Shown here in pieces: positions 20,333 through 32,064 of a stretch of 64,000 nucleotides of DNA (positions are counted from its first letter, which is position 1; each line of letters begins with the position of its first letter). The translations under genes and the position numbers were made by a program. This DNA is from an uncultured Ectothiorhodospiraceae bacterium (GTDB taxonomy: Bacteria > Pseudomonadota > Gammaproteobacteria > XJ16 > Halofilaceae). The stretch covers positions 20,557-84,556 of the forward strand of contig CAJXKK010000010.1 in NCBI GenBank assembly GCA_913055615.1. The letters run 5' to 3'. Under the pieces are notes generated by a model. The model made no database searches, was not told where the DNA came from, and worked only from the letters and a program-made list of their open reading frames with translations.

Positions 20333-20638
20333 GATCGCTCACCACGACGCGGCGCATGTCCGGATTCCGGCGCGGCATGCACCGCCGACGCTGCCACCCG
20401 GGCGACAGCGACCGTTGCAACAGCACGTCAGGATTCATGGTATGGAACAAAGAGCCCTCACCGGATCGCGTCCGCGTCTGGCGGACGGCGTCCGGGCCAG
20501 CGCATGCGAGGTCTGGAGTATACCGGCAGATCGTATTGCAGTCGGGGCGGCAACGGAAAGTGGCGACCGCGATCAGTGCCCGCCTGCCACTGGACAGCAG
20601 CGCCGATTTACGCCTCGATCGAACACGCCTGCGGACAC
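20333..20638. other. Non-coding gap where lapA is normally found
   Basis: These 306 bases separate ihfB from lapB. In most gammaproteobacteria a small two-TM protein, LapA, is encoded here. I find no frame with an SD and hydrophobic segments on the minus strand, no repeat and no clear terminator. Confidence 0.6.
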
Positions 20639-20956
20639 TTATCCGGTACGGCTTTCAGGCTCGTCGCTATCCAGCGGTAGCGTGTTGACCCGTTCCCGCA
20701 ATGCCTTGCCCGGTTTGAAATGAGGCACGTACTTGCCGCGCAGGACCACCGCATCGCCCGATTTCGGGTTACGCCCCATCCGGGGCGGACGAAAATGCAG
20801 ACTGAAGCTGCCGAAACCGCGAATCTCGATACGCTCGCCATCGGACAGTGACTGGCTCATCGTCTCGAGCAGGCTCTTCACTGCCAGTTCGACGTCCTTG
20901 TACGCGAGATGGCCCTGTTTGCGCGCGAGCGCATCGATCAATTCGGACTTGGTCAT
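20639..20956 (-). CDS. ihfB: Integration host factor subunit beta
   Basis: A 105-residue HU/IHF-family DNA-bending protein. It begins [14 protein letters not shown], and has the [20 protein letters not shown] core with the GRNPKSGD tip of the DNA-clasping arm, whose Pro intercalates into DNA. The C-terminal tail is slightly longer than in E. coli. It forms a heterodimer with IhfA. The ATG at 20956 is chosen by homology. Confidence 0.96.
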   Translation of the reverse strand: MTKSELIDALARKQGHLAYKDVELAVKSLLETMSQSLSDGERIEIRGFGSFSLHFRPPRMGRNPKSGDAVVLRGKYVPHFKPGKALRERVNTLPLDSDEPESRTG

Positions 20957-20987
20957 GAGGCAACTCCGGCGGATCATCCGGAAGGAA

Positions 20988-21024
20988 CGGCTCGACCCGG
21001 CATCCCCCGTGCCGGGTCGAGCCG
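20988..21024 (-). terminator. Strong hairpin between rpsA and ihfB (attenuator or terminator)
   Basis: A perfect 15-base stem, CGGCTCGACCCGGCA (20988-21002) with TGCCGGGTCGAGCCG (21010-21024), has a seven-base loop. On the transcribed strand only a mixed TTCCTTCC stretch follows, so partial termination or RNA stabilisation is more likely than full termination. Confidence 0.5.
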
Positions 21025-21030
21025 GAATTG

Positions 21031-22713
21031 CTACTCCTTGTCGTCCCCCGCGCCAATCTGCTCCTTGAGCAGATCGCCGAGGGTCGTACCACCGCCGCCC
21101 TCGCCGCGCTGGTAATCGTTGACCACGGCCCGCTCTTCCGCTTCGTCCTTCGCCTTGATCGAGAGATTGACCGTACGGCTCTTGCGGTCGAGACCGATGA
21201 ATTTGCACTCCACCTCATCGCCCACGGACAACACGGAACGCGCATCTTCGACCCGGTCACGGGACAACTCGGTGGCGCGCAGAACGCCCTCGATCCCATC
21301 GCCCAGGTCGATCGTTGCGGCCTTCGGTTCCACATCGACAACCGTGCCCTTGACGATACTGCCCTTGGGATTATCGGCGACGAAGTTCGCGAACGGATCC
21401 TTGTCGAGTTGCTTGATCCCGAGCGAGATACGCTCGCGCTCCGGATCGACGGACAGCACGACCGCCTCGACCTCTTCGCCCTTGCGGTATTTGTGCACCG
21501 CTTCCTCGCCGGTCTCGTTCCAGGACAGGTCGGAAAGGTGGATGAGGCCATCGATGCCGCCGTCCAGGCCGATGAACACGCCGAAGTCGGTGATCGACTT
21601 GATCTTGCCGACGACGCGATCGCCCTTGTTGTGCGTGGCCGCGAATTCGTCCCACGGGTTCGGCTGGCACTGTTTGATGCCGAGCGAAATCCGGCGACGC
21701 TCTTCGTCGATGTCGAGGATCATGACCTCGACCTCGTCGCCGATCGCCACGACCTTCGAGGGGCTCACGTTGCGGTTGGTCCAGTCCATCTCGGAGACGT
21801 GCACCAGGCCCTCGACGCCCTCCTCGATCTCCACGAAGCAGCCGTAATCGGCGATGTTCGTGACCTTGCCGAACAGGCGCGTGCCGACCGGATACCGGCG
21901 CGCGATGTCGACCCACGGATCCTCGCCGAGCTGTTTGAGGCCCAGCGAAACGCGGTTGCGCTCGCGGTCGAACTTGAGGACCTTGACCTCCAGCTCCTGA
22001 CCGACCTCGACCACCTCGGATGGATGCTTGACCCGCTTCCATGCCATGTCGGTGATATGCAGCAGGCCGTCGATGCCGCCGAGGTCCAGGAATGCACCGT
22101 AGTCGGTAAGGTTCTTGACGACGCCCTTGACGGTCTGGCCTTCCTGCAGGTTCTTGAGGAGTTCCTCGCGCTCGGCGCTGTACTCGCTCTCGACCACGGC
22201 GCGGCGGGAAACGACCACGTTGTTGCGGCGCTGATCGAGCTTGATGACCTTGAATTCGAGCTCCTTGCCCTCGAGATAGCTGGTGTCGCGCACGGGGCGG
22301 ACATCGACCAGCGAACCGGGCAGGAACGCGCGGATACCGTTGAGGTCGACGGTGAAGCCGCCCTTGACCTTGCCGGTGATGTGGCCCTTTACGGTCTCGC
22401 TCGCCTCGAAGGCCGACTCCAGTTCCGCCCAGGCGCGCACGCGGCGCGCTTTCTCGCGCGAGACGCGGGTCTCGCCGAAGCCGTCCTCGACCGCATCGAG
22501 TGCGACTTCCACCGTATCGCCGACGCCGATGTGCAGTTCACCGTTCTCGTCGGTGAACTGGTTCGCCGGGATTACGCCTTCCGACTTGAGGCCGGCGTTG
22601 ACGATGACCAGGTCGTCGCGCACATCGACCACGGTCGCCATGAGCAGCGAGCCGGGCCGCATGTTCGTCTTTGCCAGGCTCTCCTCGAACAGTTCCGCGA
22701 AACTTTCAGACAT
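21031..22713 (-). CDS. rpsA: 30S ribosomal protein S1
   Basis: A 560-residue protein with six S1/OB repeats, the usual gammaproteobacterial layout. Repeats are recognisable by [19 protein letters not shown] (repeat 2), [19 protein letters not shown] (repeat 3), [19 protein letters not shown] (repeat 4) and [19 protein letters not shown] (repeat 5). S1 binds mRNA leaders on the 30S subunit. An ATG at 22713 begins [13 protein letters not shown], as in E. coli. Confidence 0.98.
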   Translation of the reverse strand: MSESFAELFEESLAKTNMRPGSLLMATVVDVRDDLVIVNAGLKSEGVIPANQFTDENGELHIGVGDTVEVALDAVEDGFGETRVSREKARRVRAWAELESAFEASETVKGHITGKVKGGFTVDLNGIRAFLPGSLVDVRPVRDTSYLEGKELEFKVIKLDQRRNNVVVSRRAVVESEYSAEREELLKNLQEGQTVKGVVKNLTDYGAFLDLGGIDGLLHITDMAWKRVKHPSEVVEVGQELEVKVLKFDRERNRVSLGLKQLGEDPWVDIARRYPVGTRLFGKVTNIADYGCFVEIEEGVEGLVHVSEMDWTNRNVSPSKVVAIGDEVEVMILDIDEERRRISLGIKQCQPNPWDEFAATHNKGDRVVGKIKSITDFGVFIGLDGGIDGLIHLSDLSWNETGEEAVHKYRKGEEVEAVVLSVDPERERISLGIKQLDKDPFANFVADNPKGSIVKGTVVDVEPKAATIDLGDGIEGVLRATELSRDRVEDARSVLSVGDEVECKFIGLDRKSRTVNLSIKAKDEAEERAVVNDYQRGEGGGGTTLGDLLKEQIGAGDDKE

Positions 22714-22790
22714 TCAGTCAAGTACCTTGAATTAACCACGCTCGCGCGCTTTCCCGTCGCCCATCCCCTGGCGCCCACGGGTCGGTTCAG

Positions 22791-22822
22791 AAAAAGCCGC
22801 TCCACAGTCCCGTGGAGCCGGC
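22791..22822 (-). terminator. Rho-independent terminator between cmk and rpsA
   Basis: On the minus strand GCTCCAC and GTGGAGC (22818-22812 and 22805-22799) form a stem extended by GCC/GGC, followed directly by CTTTTT (A-run at 22791-22795). It lies just past the cmk stop and separates the aromatic operon from rpsA. Confidence 0.72.
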
Positions 22823-22848
22823 ACCTGCCGGCCATACCGGCGCATTCT

Positions 22849-23547
22849 TTACTCGGCCTGCAGCCGCTCCCGCGCACGCGCGAGCACCTGCCGCGTCACT
22901 TCCTCGATCGCGAGGCTCGTGGAATCGATCACGATGGCGTCGTCGGCGGGGACCATGGGGGCCGCCGCCCGCTGCGCATCCTGCTCGTCACGCGCCTCGA
23001 TGTCTCTCAGAAGGGCGGGGAGGTTAGCACCAACACCCTTTTCCTTCAACTGCTTATGGCGTCTGCGCGCGCGCTCCTCGGCCGACGCGATCAGGAAAAT
23101 CTTCAGCGGCGCATCCGGGAATACGACGCTGCCCATATCGCGGCCGTCAGCGACCAGCCCCGGGGGCTGCAGGAATCCGCGCTGCAGCGCGAGCAATGAC
23201 TCGCGCACGGTCGGCAGGGCCGCAACGCTCGAGGCATCCATGCCCACCGCCTCCGCGCGGATTTCACGGGTCACGTCGTCGCCATCCAGCCAGGTGCGCG
23301 TCCAGCCGTCGCCAGTGGGCTCGAACCGCGGCTGCATGGTCGCGGCCACCTCGGCGACGGCCGCCTCGTCCTCCAGGTCCACGCCCCGGCGCACCGCCGC
23401 GAGCGCGGTCAAGCGGTACAGCGCCCCCGAATCGAGCAGGTAAAAACCCAGTTCCTCGGCCACACGGCGCGCGAGCGTGCCCTTGCCCGAACCGCTCGGC
23501 CCATCGATACAGATCACGGGGATAGCGGTGTCCTCCCGTTCAGTCAT
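22849..23547 (-). CDS. cmk: Cytidylate kinase
   Basis: A 232-residue (d)CMP kinase. The P-loop [12 protein letters not shown] is near residue 13, followed by LLDSGALYR; the CMP-binding [13 protein letters not shown] and the [10 protein letters not shown] lid are present. I chose the ATG at 23547, which overlaps the aroA stop by eight bases; the frame further upstream only shadows aroA. The aroA-cmk-rpsA order is conserved. Confidence 0.96.
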   Translation of the reverse strand: MTEREDTAIPVICIDGPSGSGKGTLARRVAEELGFYLLDSGALYRLTALAAVRRGVDLEDEAAVAEVAATMQPRFEPTGDGWTRTWLDGDDVTREIRAEAVGMDASSVAALPTVRESLLALQRGFLQPPGLVADGRDMGSVVFPDAPLKIFLIASAEERARRRHKQLKEKGVGANLPALLRDIEARDEQDAQRAAAPMVPADDAIVIDSTSLAIEEVTRQVLARARERLQAE

Positions 23548-24859
23548 CGCCGGAGACCTCATGCAGATCGAGCCCGAGGCCGCGTGCGAGATCGGCGAAG
23601 CCGGGGAACGAGGTATTGACGTTGCGGCAGTCATCGATGCGGATCGCGGAGGCTGCGCGCAGCCCCGCCACGGCGAAGCTCATGGCGATCCGGTGGTCAC
23701 CGTGGCTGTCGACCCGGCCACCGCCGATCGGGCCGCCCTCGATCACGATGCCGTCGTCGGTCGGCTGCGCATCGATACCCAGGACGGCGAGCCCATCCGC
23801 CATGACCTGGATCCGGTCGGATTCCTTGACCCGGAGTTCGCCCGCGCCTGTCAGCCGCGTACGCCCCCGCGCACAGGCGGCGGCCACGAACAGCACCGGG
23901 AATTCGTCGATCGCGCGCGCCACGAGCGCCTCGGGGATATCGATACCGTGCAGCGGCGCGCTGCGCAAGCGCAGATCCGCGACCGGTTCGCCGCCTGCCT
24001 CGCGTTCGGCCAGCACCTCGATATCCGCGCCCATCAGCCGCAGGATCTCGACCACGCCCGTGCGGGTGGGGTTCCAGCCGACATGCTCCAGCACCAGATC
24101 CGAGTCCGGCGCGATCGTGGCGCCGACCAGGAAGAATGCGGCCGAGGAGATATCGGCGGGGACATCGATCGCGCGCGCCCTTAGGCGAGCACCACCCTCG
24201 ACACAACTTGTGAGCCCGGTCCGCGTCACGGGCCAGCCGAAACCGGCCAGCATGCGTTCCGTGTGGTCGCGGCTCTCGGACGGTTCCGCCACGCAGGTCC
24301 AGTCACTGGCGTAGAGCCCTGCCAGCAGGATCGCCGATTTGACCTGCGCGCTCGCGACCGGCGATTCGTATTCGATGCCCTGCAGGGCCCGCCCCCCGCG
24401 GATCACGAGCGGCGGCGTGCCGGCCTCCCCCGTCTCGATCAGCGCGCCCATGCGCCCGAGCGGCTCGGTCACGCGGCGCATCGGCCGCCCGGAGAGCGAT
24501 TCATCCCCGGTCAGGGTGGTGTCAAACGACTGGGCGGCCAACAGACCGGCCAGCAGCCGCATCGAGGTCCCCGAATTGCCGAGATCCAGCGGGCCATCCG
24601 GGGGCGCCAGGCCATCGAGGCCGACGCCGTGGATGACCACGCGCCCATCGCTCGGCCCGTCGATCCACACGCCCATGGCGCGAAAGGCGTACAGCGTCCC
24701 GAGCGCGTCCGCGCCCTCGAGGAAACCCTCGATCTCGGTCACGCCATCGGCGAGCGCGCCCAGCATGATCGAGCGATGCGAGATCGACTTGTCGCCCGGC
24801 ACACGGGCCCGCCCCTGCAGGCTGCCGCCGGGTTCGACATGGAAGACGAGCGACTTCAT
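23540..24859 (-). CDS. aroA: 3-phosphoshikimate 1-carboxyvinyltransferase (EPSP synthase)
   Basis: A 439-residue EPSP synthase, sixth step of the shikimate pathway. [13 protein letters not shown] near 22 and the PEP-site [13 protein letters not shown] near 92 are visible, along with [15 protein letters not shown] and the RVKESDRIQ Lys/Glu motif. The [10 protein letters not shown] form resembles glyphosate-sensitivity class determinants only broadly; I make no call on inhibitor class. It overlaps tyrA by four bases and cmk by eight. Confidence 0.97.
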   Translation of the reverse strand: MKSLVFHVEPGGSLQGRARVPGDKSISHRSIMLGALADGVTEIEGFLEGADALGTLYAFRAMGVWIDGPSDGRVVIHGVGLDGLAPPDGPLDLGNSGTSMRLLAGLLAAQSFDTTLTGDESLSGRPMRRVTEPLGRMGALIETGEAGTPPLVIRGGRALQGIEYESPVASAQVKSAILLAGLYASDWTCVAEPSESRDHTERMLAGFGWPVTRTGLTSCVEGGARLRARAIDVPADISSAAFFLVGATIAPDSDLVLEHVGWNPTRTGVVEILRLMGADIEVLAEREAGGEPVADLRLRSAPLHGIDIPEALVARAIDEFPVLFVAAACARGRTRLTGAGELRVKESDRIQVMADGLAVLGIDAQPTDDGIVIEGGPIGGGRVDSHGDHRIAMSFAVAGLRAASAIRIDDCRNVNTSFPGFADLARGLGLDLHEVSGDD

Positions 24860-25710
24860 CCGCAGAAACGGTCCCGTGCCGTTTTGGCCCGCCGGAAACG
24901 CGCCAGCAGGCCGTCGCCGTCGCCGTCACGCACCTCGGCGGTCAATTGTTCAAGGTCGTCGCGGTAGGCCTCCAGCGCCTCCAGCAAGGCATTGCGATTG
25001 GCGAGGCAGACATCGCGCCACATCACGGGATCGCTCGACGCGATGCGGGTGAAATCCCGGAAACCGCCGGCCGCATAGCGAAACACCGCGTCGGGGTCGT
25101 CGCCCCGCGCCAGTGCATCAACCAGGCCGAAGGCCAGCATATGCGGCAGATGGCTGGTCGCCGCCAGCAGGCGGTCGTGCGCCTCGACCGGCAGACGCTC
25201 GACGTTGGCGCCGGTCAGCGACCACAGCCGTTCGACGGTATCGGTGGCGTCGGGCTCGGTCTCCTCCGTCGGCGTGAGGATGACGCGGCGCCCGCGATAG
25301 AGTTCCGCGAACGCGGCATCCACCCCCGAACGCTCCGTGCCCGCGATCGGATGGCCCGGCACGATCCGTTTCAGGGAACCGAGGATGCGGTGGGCATCGG
25401 TAACGAAACTGCCTTTGACGCTGCCGGCATCCGTCACGACGGTGTTCGGCTCGAGTGTCGGCGCAATCGCGGCCAGCACGGAGGCCATCGCGCCCATCGG
25501 CACCGCCAGCAGGATCACATCGGCACCGGAAGTCGCCGCGGCCGCTTCGGTCTCGCCACGGTCGATCGCACCGCACTCAAGCGCTGCATCGAGCTTCGCC
25601 GGATCGCGCCCGAGCCCCACCAGTTCGCCGTCGAATCCGCCTGCACGCAGCGCCAGCCCGAACGACCCGCCGATCAGGCCGACGCCGGCGATGACGACCC
25701 GTGCCGTCAC
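24856..25710 (-). CDS. tyrA: Prephenate dehydrogenase
   Basis: A 284-residue stand-alone TyrA-type dehydrogenase for tyrosine synthesis. The NAD(P) loop GVGLIGGSFGLAL is near residue 7, VTDAGSVKG near 95 and PGHPIAGTERSGV near 118, with the catalytic His in PGHPIAG. ATSHLPHMLAFGL is the prephenate-side helix. There is no fused chorismate mutase or ACT domain. It overlaps both neighbours by four bases, so hisC-tyrA-aroA are coupled. Confidence 0.95.
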   Translation of the reverse strand: MTARVVIAGVGLIGGSFGLALRAGGFDGELVGLGRDPAKLDAALECGAIDRGETEAAAATSGADVILLAVPMGAMASVLAAIAPTLEPNTVVTDAGSVKGSFVTDAHRILGSLKRIVPGHPIAGTERSGVDAAFAELYRGRRVILTPTEETEPDATDTVERLWSLTGANVERLPVEAHDRLLAATSHLPHMLAFGLVDALARGDDPDAVFRYAAGGFRDFTRIASSDPVMWRDVCLANRNALLEALEAYRDDLEQLTAEVRDGDGDGLLARFRRAKTARDRFCG

Positions 25711-26831
25711 GCGCGCAGGACCCGCTGCAGGGCATCGAGCAGGCGCTCATTCTCGCTGTCGACGCCGACACTGATCCGCAGGTGCCGTGGCATCTCGTAC
25801 CCGCCGACCGGGCGCACGATCACGCCCTCACGCAGCAGGGCGTCATAGACCGCCGCGGCGTCACGACCGACATCAACGGCGACGAAATTGGCCGCCGAGG
25901 GGATGACCTCGAGCCCGAGTCCGCGCAGACCGGCGGTCAGGCGATCGCGGCCGCGCGTGTTGGTCGCGACGCTCTCGGCGAGGAACGCCTCGTCGTCCAG
26001 CGCCGCGGTCGCAGCCGCCAGCGCCGCCGAGTTGACGTTGAACGGATGGCGCACCCGGTTCAGCAGATCAGCGATCGCGGGCGACGACAGGCAGTAGCCG
26101 CAGCGCAGGCCGGAGAGTCCGTGCACCTTGGAGAAGCTGCGCGTGACGATCAGATTCGGGAAGTCGTCGAGCCAACGCGTGGCATCGGGATACCCGGGGA
26201 CGTCGGCGCATTCGAAATACGCCTCGTCGACCACGGCGACCAGGTGCTGCGGCAGGTTGCGCAGGAACGCGTACAGGGTATCGCCGTCGATCCATGTCCC
26301 GGTGGGGTTGTTCGGGTTGGCCACGAACACGAGCCGGGTGTCGGCATCGACGGCGGCCGCCATGGCGGCCAGATCATGCCCGTACGGCGCCTCGGGGTCG
26401 TCCGCAGGGCGCGCCGGCGCGACGTTCGCCGTCGCCCCCGCCGCCCGCGTCGCGATCGGATACACCGCAAAGGCGTGGCGCGAGAACACGGCCTTGGCGC
26501 CCGGCCCCAGGAACACGCGCGCGATCATGTCGAGCACGTCGTTGGACCCGTTGCCGACCGTGATCGCGGCCGCGCTCACGCCATGCCGATCCGCCAGCCG
26601 CGCGCGCAGATCCGTCGCCGCGCCGTCGGGATACCGGTGCACCGATTCCAGCGCCAGCCGCGCTGCCTCGACCGCATGCGGACTCGGCCCGCGCGGGTTC
26701 TCGTTCGAAGCCAGCTTGATGATGTCCGACAGCCCGTACTCCCGCGCCAGGGCCTCGATCGGCTTGCCGGGCTCATACGGCGCCAGTCCCCGCACCCCGG
26801 GGACGGCCAGTTCAACGGGATCAAAAGACAT
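25707..26831 (-). CDS. hisC: Histidinol-phosphate aminotransferase
   Basis: A 374-residue fold-type I PLP aminotransferase. SNENPRGPSP near 38, NGSNDVLDMIAR near 93, NPNNPTGTW near 167 and the PLP lysine in SFSKVHGLSGLRCGY near 225 are typical of HisC. In this gene order (pheA-hisC-tyrA-aroA) the enzyme often also transaminates aromatic keto acids, so it may supply phenylalanine and tyrosine. Confidence 0.95.
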   Translation of the reverse strand: MSFDPVELAVPGVRGLAPYEPGKPIEALAREYGLSDIIKLASNENPRGPSPHAVEAARLALESVHRYPDGAATDLRARLADRHGVSAAAITVGNGSNDVLDMIARVFLGPGAKAVFSRHAFAVYPIATRAAGATANVAPARPADDPEAPYGHDLAAMAAAVDADTRLVFVANPNNPTGTWIDGDTLYAFLRNLPQHLVAVVDEAYFECADVPGYPDATRWLDDFPNLIVTRSFSKVHGLSGLRCGYCLSSPAIADLLNRVRHPFNVNSAALAAATAALDDEAFLAESVATNTRGRDRLTAGLRGLGLEVIPSAANFVAVDVGRDAAAVYDALLREGVIVRPVGGYEMPRHLRISVGVDSENERLLDALQRVLRA

Positions 26832-26859
26832 TGCCTACCGCTTCTCCAGCGCGAGGTAA

Positions 26860-27057
26860 GAACCACAGATGGACACAGATGAACACAGATAAAAAGCCAT
26901 TTGCGCACGGTCATTCTCATGGCCGGCGGATGAAAACCATTCATCTAACGGACCCGCGACGCGGTCAATACCAGCCGTCAGATACCGTTTCTCAAATCTG
27001 TGTTCATCTGTGTTCATCTGTGTTCATCTGTGTTCATCTGTGTTCATCTGTGGTTCT
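26860..27057. repeat. Inverted copies of the CACAGATGAACACAGATG repeat with a 10-bp tandem run
   Basis: A forward copy, ACCACAGATGGACACAGATG followed by AACACAGAT, lies at 26860-26890. An inverted, expanded copy at 26994-27057 holds five perfect tandem units of TGTTCATCTG (27001-27050), flanked by AAATCTG and TGGTTC. A further forward copy is at 63898-63931. The pair fills most of the 267-base gap between pheA and hisC. No gene is seen there. Confidence 0.9.
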
Positions 27058-27098
27058 TTTATGATGTATGCGGCGACTCGGTCACGTCGGCAGAGGCA

Positions 27099-28196
27099 TC
27101 AGGAAACGGCCCGCGGATAGGACCCGAGTACCCGGCAAAGGGCCGCTTCGTCCTTGAGGGCCTCGAGGGCCGGGCGGACTTCGTCGCTTTCGGCGTGGCC
27201 GACGATGTCGACGAAGAACATGTACTCCCAGAGCCGTCCGCGCGTCGGGCGTGACTCCAGGCGGGTCATATCGATGCCGTGGTCCGACAGCGGCTTGATC
27301 AGGTGAAACAGCGCGCCCGGGCGGTTGCGGGCCGAGAGTAGCAGCGAGGTCTTGTCGTCGCCAGACGGCGGCACATCGTGGTCGCCGATGACCAAAAAGC
27401 GCGTGGTGTTGTCGGGTTCGTCCTCGATGCGTTCGACCAGCAGATCGAGTTCGTAGATCTCGGCCGCCATGCGCGGTCCGATCGCCGCCGTGCCCAGTTC
27501 CTCCGCCGCGCGCCGGGCCGCTTCGCCGTTGCTCGTGACCGAGATGCGCCGGGCATTCGGGAGATTGGCGTCGAGCCACTCGCGGCACTGTGCCAGCGAC
27601 TGCTGGTGCGAGTACACGGTGTGGATGTCGATCAGTTCGTGCTCGCGCGTGATCAGGTGCTGGTGCACCGGCAGCAGGATTTCGCCGCAGATCCGCAGGC
27701 TCGAATTCACGAAAACGTCCAGCGTGTGCGTAACCATGCCCTCGGTCGAGTTCTCAACCGGCACCACCCCGAAATGCGCGGAGCCCGCGGCGACCTCGCG
27801 GAAGACCTCGTCGATCGCCGCCAGCGGCCGGGTGTCGATCGAGCGCCCGAAGTGCTTGTAGGCGGCGGCCTCCGTGAAGGTCCCGGAGGGCCCCAGATAG
27901 GCGATCGACAGCGGCTGCTCGAGTGCCAGGCAGGCCGAGATGATCTCGCGGAACACGCGCGTCACGGCCTCACCGTCTAGCGGCCCGCCGTTGCCCTGGG
28001 ACAGCGCCCTGAGGACCTGAGCCTCGCGCTCGGGGCGGGAGAAGTTGATCGCCTCGCCCGCGGCGCGCTTGATATCGGCGACCTCGAGCGCACAGCCCGC
28101 GCGCTCGTTGATCAGCGCGAGGATCCGGTGATCGAGATCGTCGATGCGATCACGGATCGTCTCGAGCCGGTCGCGGGAAACTCCGGAATCGTTCAT
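27099..28196 (-). CDS. pheA: Bifunctional chorismate mutase/prephenate dehydratase (P-protein)
   Basis: A 365-residue P-protein. The AroQ chorismate mutase occupies about residues 10-90 (RDRIDDLDHRILALINERA), the dehydratase 95-275 (AYLGPSGTFTEAA and the GVVPVENSTEG motif), and the ACT regulatory domain the C-terminus with LESRPTRGRLWEYMFF, the phenylalanine-binding ESRP. It makes phenylpyruvate and is expected to be Phe-inhibited. It is adjacent to gyrA; serC, usually between them, is absent. Confidence 0.97.
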   Translation of the reverse strand: MNDSGVSRDRLETIRDRIDDLDHRILALINERAGCALEVADIKRAAGEAINFSRPEREAQVLRALSQGNGGPLDGEAVTRVFREIISACLALEQPLSIAYLGPSGTFTEAAAYKHFGRSIDTRPLAAIDEVFREVAAGSAHFGVVPVENSTEGMVTHTLDVFVNSSLRICGEILLPVHQHLITREHELIDIHTVYSHQQSLAQCREWLDANLPNARRISVTSNGEAARRAAEELGTAAIGPRMAAEIYELDLLVERIEDEPDNTTRFLVIGDHDVPPSGDDKTSLLLSARNRPGALFHLIKPLSDHGIDMTRLESRPTRGRLWEYMFFVDIVGHAESDEVRPALEALKDEAALCRVLGSYPRAVS

Positions 28197-28241
28197 TGCT
28201 CGCCGTTCACCGGTCCGTGGGCCACAGGGTCTGGCCCGCGT

Positions 28242-30860
<2,619 letters not shown>

Positions 30861-31089
30861 GGGCGGTAGCTATCCTCGATGCGGGCCGAAGCGATCAAAC
30901 CGTGCATTCTAGCACGGGAATCCGCGCCGTCCCCCGCGCCGCCGGCGCGGGTCAACGCCCGATCACGACAGGGTCGGGCACCCGCGGCGTCGCGGGCGGG
31001 ATCCCCCGCCCGGACGGCGCATGGGCCCCAACCCGGGATCCGTGTACCCGCCCGCGCGACAACGCTGGAGCGCATTGGCCGCACGCGCC

Positions 31090-31926
31090 TCAGGCGACCT
31101 CGCGATGCTCGAAGTGGTGCACGTCCCGCTGCGGGAACGGGATCGTGATGCCGGCCTCGTCGACGGCCTGCTTGGCCGCCTTGCGCAGTTCGAAACTGGC
31201 CGGCCAGAAATCGTCGCCGCTGGTCCAGAAGCGCATACCGAGATTGACTGAGGAATCCGCGAGCTCGCGCACCAGCACCTCCGGCTCGGCGGGCTCCGAC
31301 AGGACCCGCGGGTCATTGCGGATCACGCCGAGCAGGATCTCCTGGGCCCGACCGATGTCGTCGCGATACGAGATCCCGACGATGATGTCGTGGCGACGAT
31401 TGGGGTTACGCGAATAGTTCAGGATCCGGCCGCCCCAGATTCCCGAATTCGGCACGGACACGTAGAGACCGTCATAGGTCGTGAACTCGGTCGCGAACAG
31501 GCCGATGTCCTCGACCGTTCCCTCATTGCCATTGGCATCCACGTAATCCCCGATCCGGATCGGCCGCAGGACGAGCAGCATCACGCCCGCGGCGATGTTC
31601 GCGAGCGTACCCTGCAGGGCCAGGCCGACCGCCAGGCCGGCGGCGCCCAGCGCCGCCAGGATCGAGGCCGTCTGCACCCCGAATCGGCCCAGCACCATAA
31701 CCAGCAGCGTGATCAGGATGAAGTAGCGCGTGACGCCGGCCACGACGTTGATCAGCGTCCGGTCCATATCCTTGAAACGGCCAAGGCCGCGGCGGACGGC
31801 GCGATGCGCCCAGCCGGCAATACTCCAGCCGACGATAATCAGGACCAGGGCGCTGATCACATTCAAGGACATATCGATAATCAACGGACCGAATTCAGCC
31901 CACAGTTGTTCCGGTGAAGTATTCAT
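31090..31926 (-). CDS. MscS-family mechanosensitive channel
   Basis: A 278-residue small-conductance channel. Three hydrophobic segments lie in the first 125 residues; the pore helix TM3 has the Gly/Ala pattern AALGAAGLAVGLALQGTLAN and is followed by the beta-domain motif RPIRIGDYVD. Length and order match E. coli MscS (286). It releases osmolytes on hypo-osmotic shock. It stands alone on the minus strand. Confidence 0.94.
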   Translation of the reverse strand: MNTSPEQLWAEFGPLIIDMSLNVISALVLIIVGWSIAGWAHRAVRRGLGRFKDMDRTLINVVAGVTRYFILITLLVMVLGRFGVQTASILAALGAAGLAVGLALQGTLANIAAGVMLLVLRPIRIGDYVDANGNEGTVEDIGLFATEFTTYDGLYVSVPNSGIWGGRILNYSRNPNRRHDIIVGISYRDDIGRAQEILLGVIRNDPRVLSEPAEPEVLVRELADSSVNLGMRFWTSGDDFWPASFELRKAAKQAVDEAGITIPFPQRDVHHFEHREVA

Positions 31927-32064
31927 CGATTCGACTCCCTCTGGGTGCAGGGGCTACCAACCCCGGCTCTTCTCCGGCCACACCTCACCGGAACTTTCAT
32001 TGAGCAGCACCTGCGCATCGTGATGACGGCGGCACTGCGTGAATTCCGCTGAACGCTCATCGAT

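Noticed and set aside
20333..20638. Short frames in the ihfB-lapB gap as lapA.
   Set aside because: The frames seen there lack hydrophobic segments on the correct strand and have no ribosome site.
27001..27050. Tandem TGTTCATCTG units as a CRISPR array.
   Set aside because: Units are 10 bases and directly adjacent, without spacers, and no cas genes are present.
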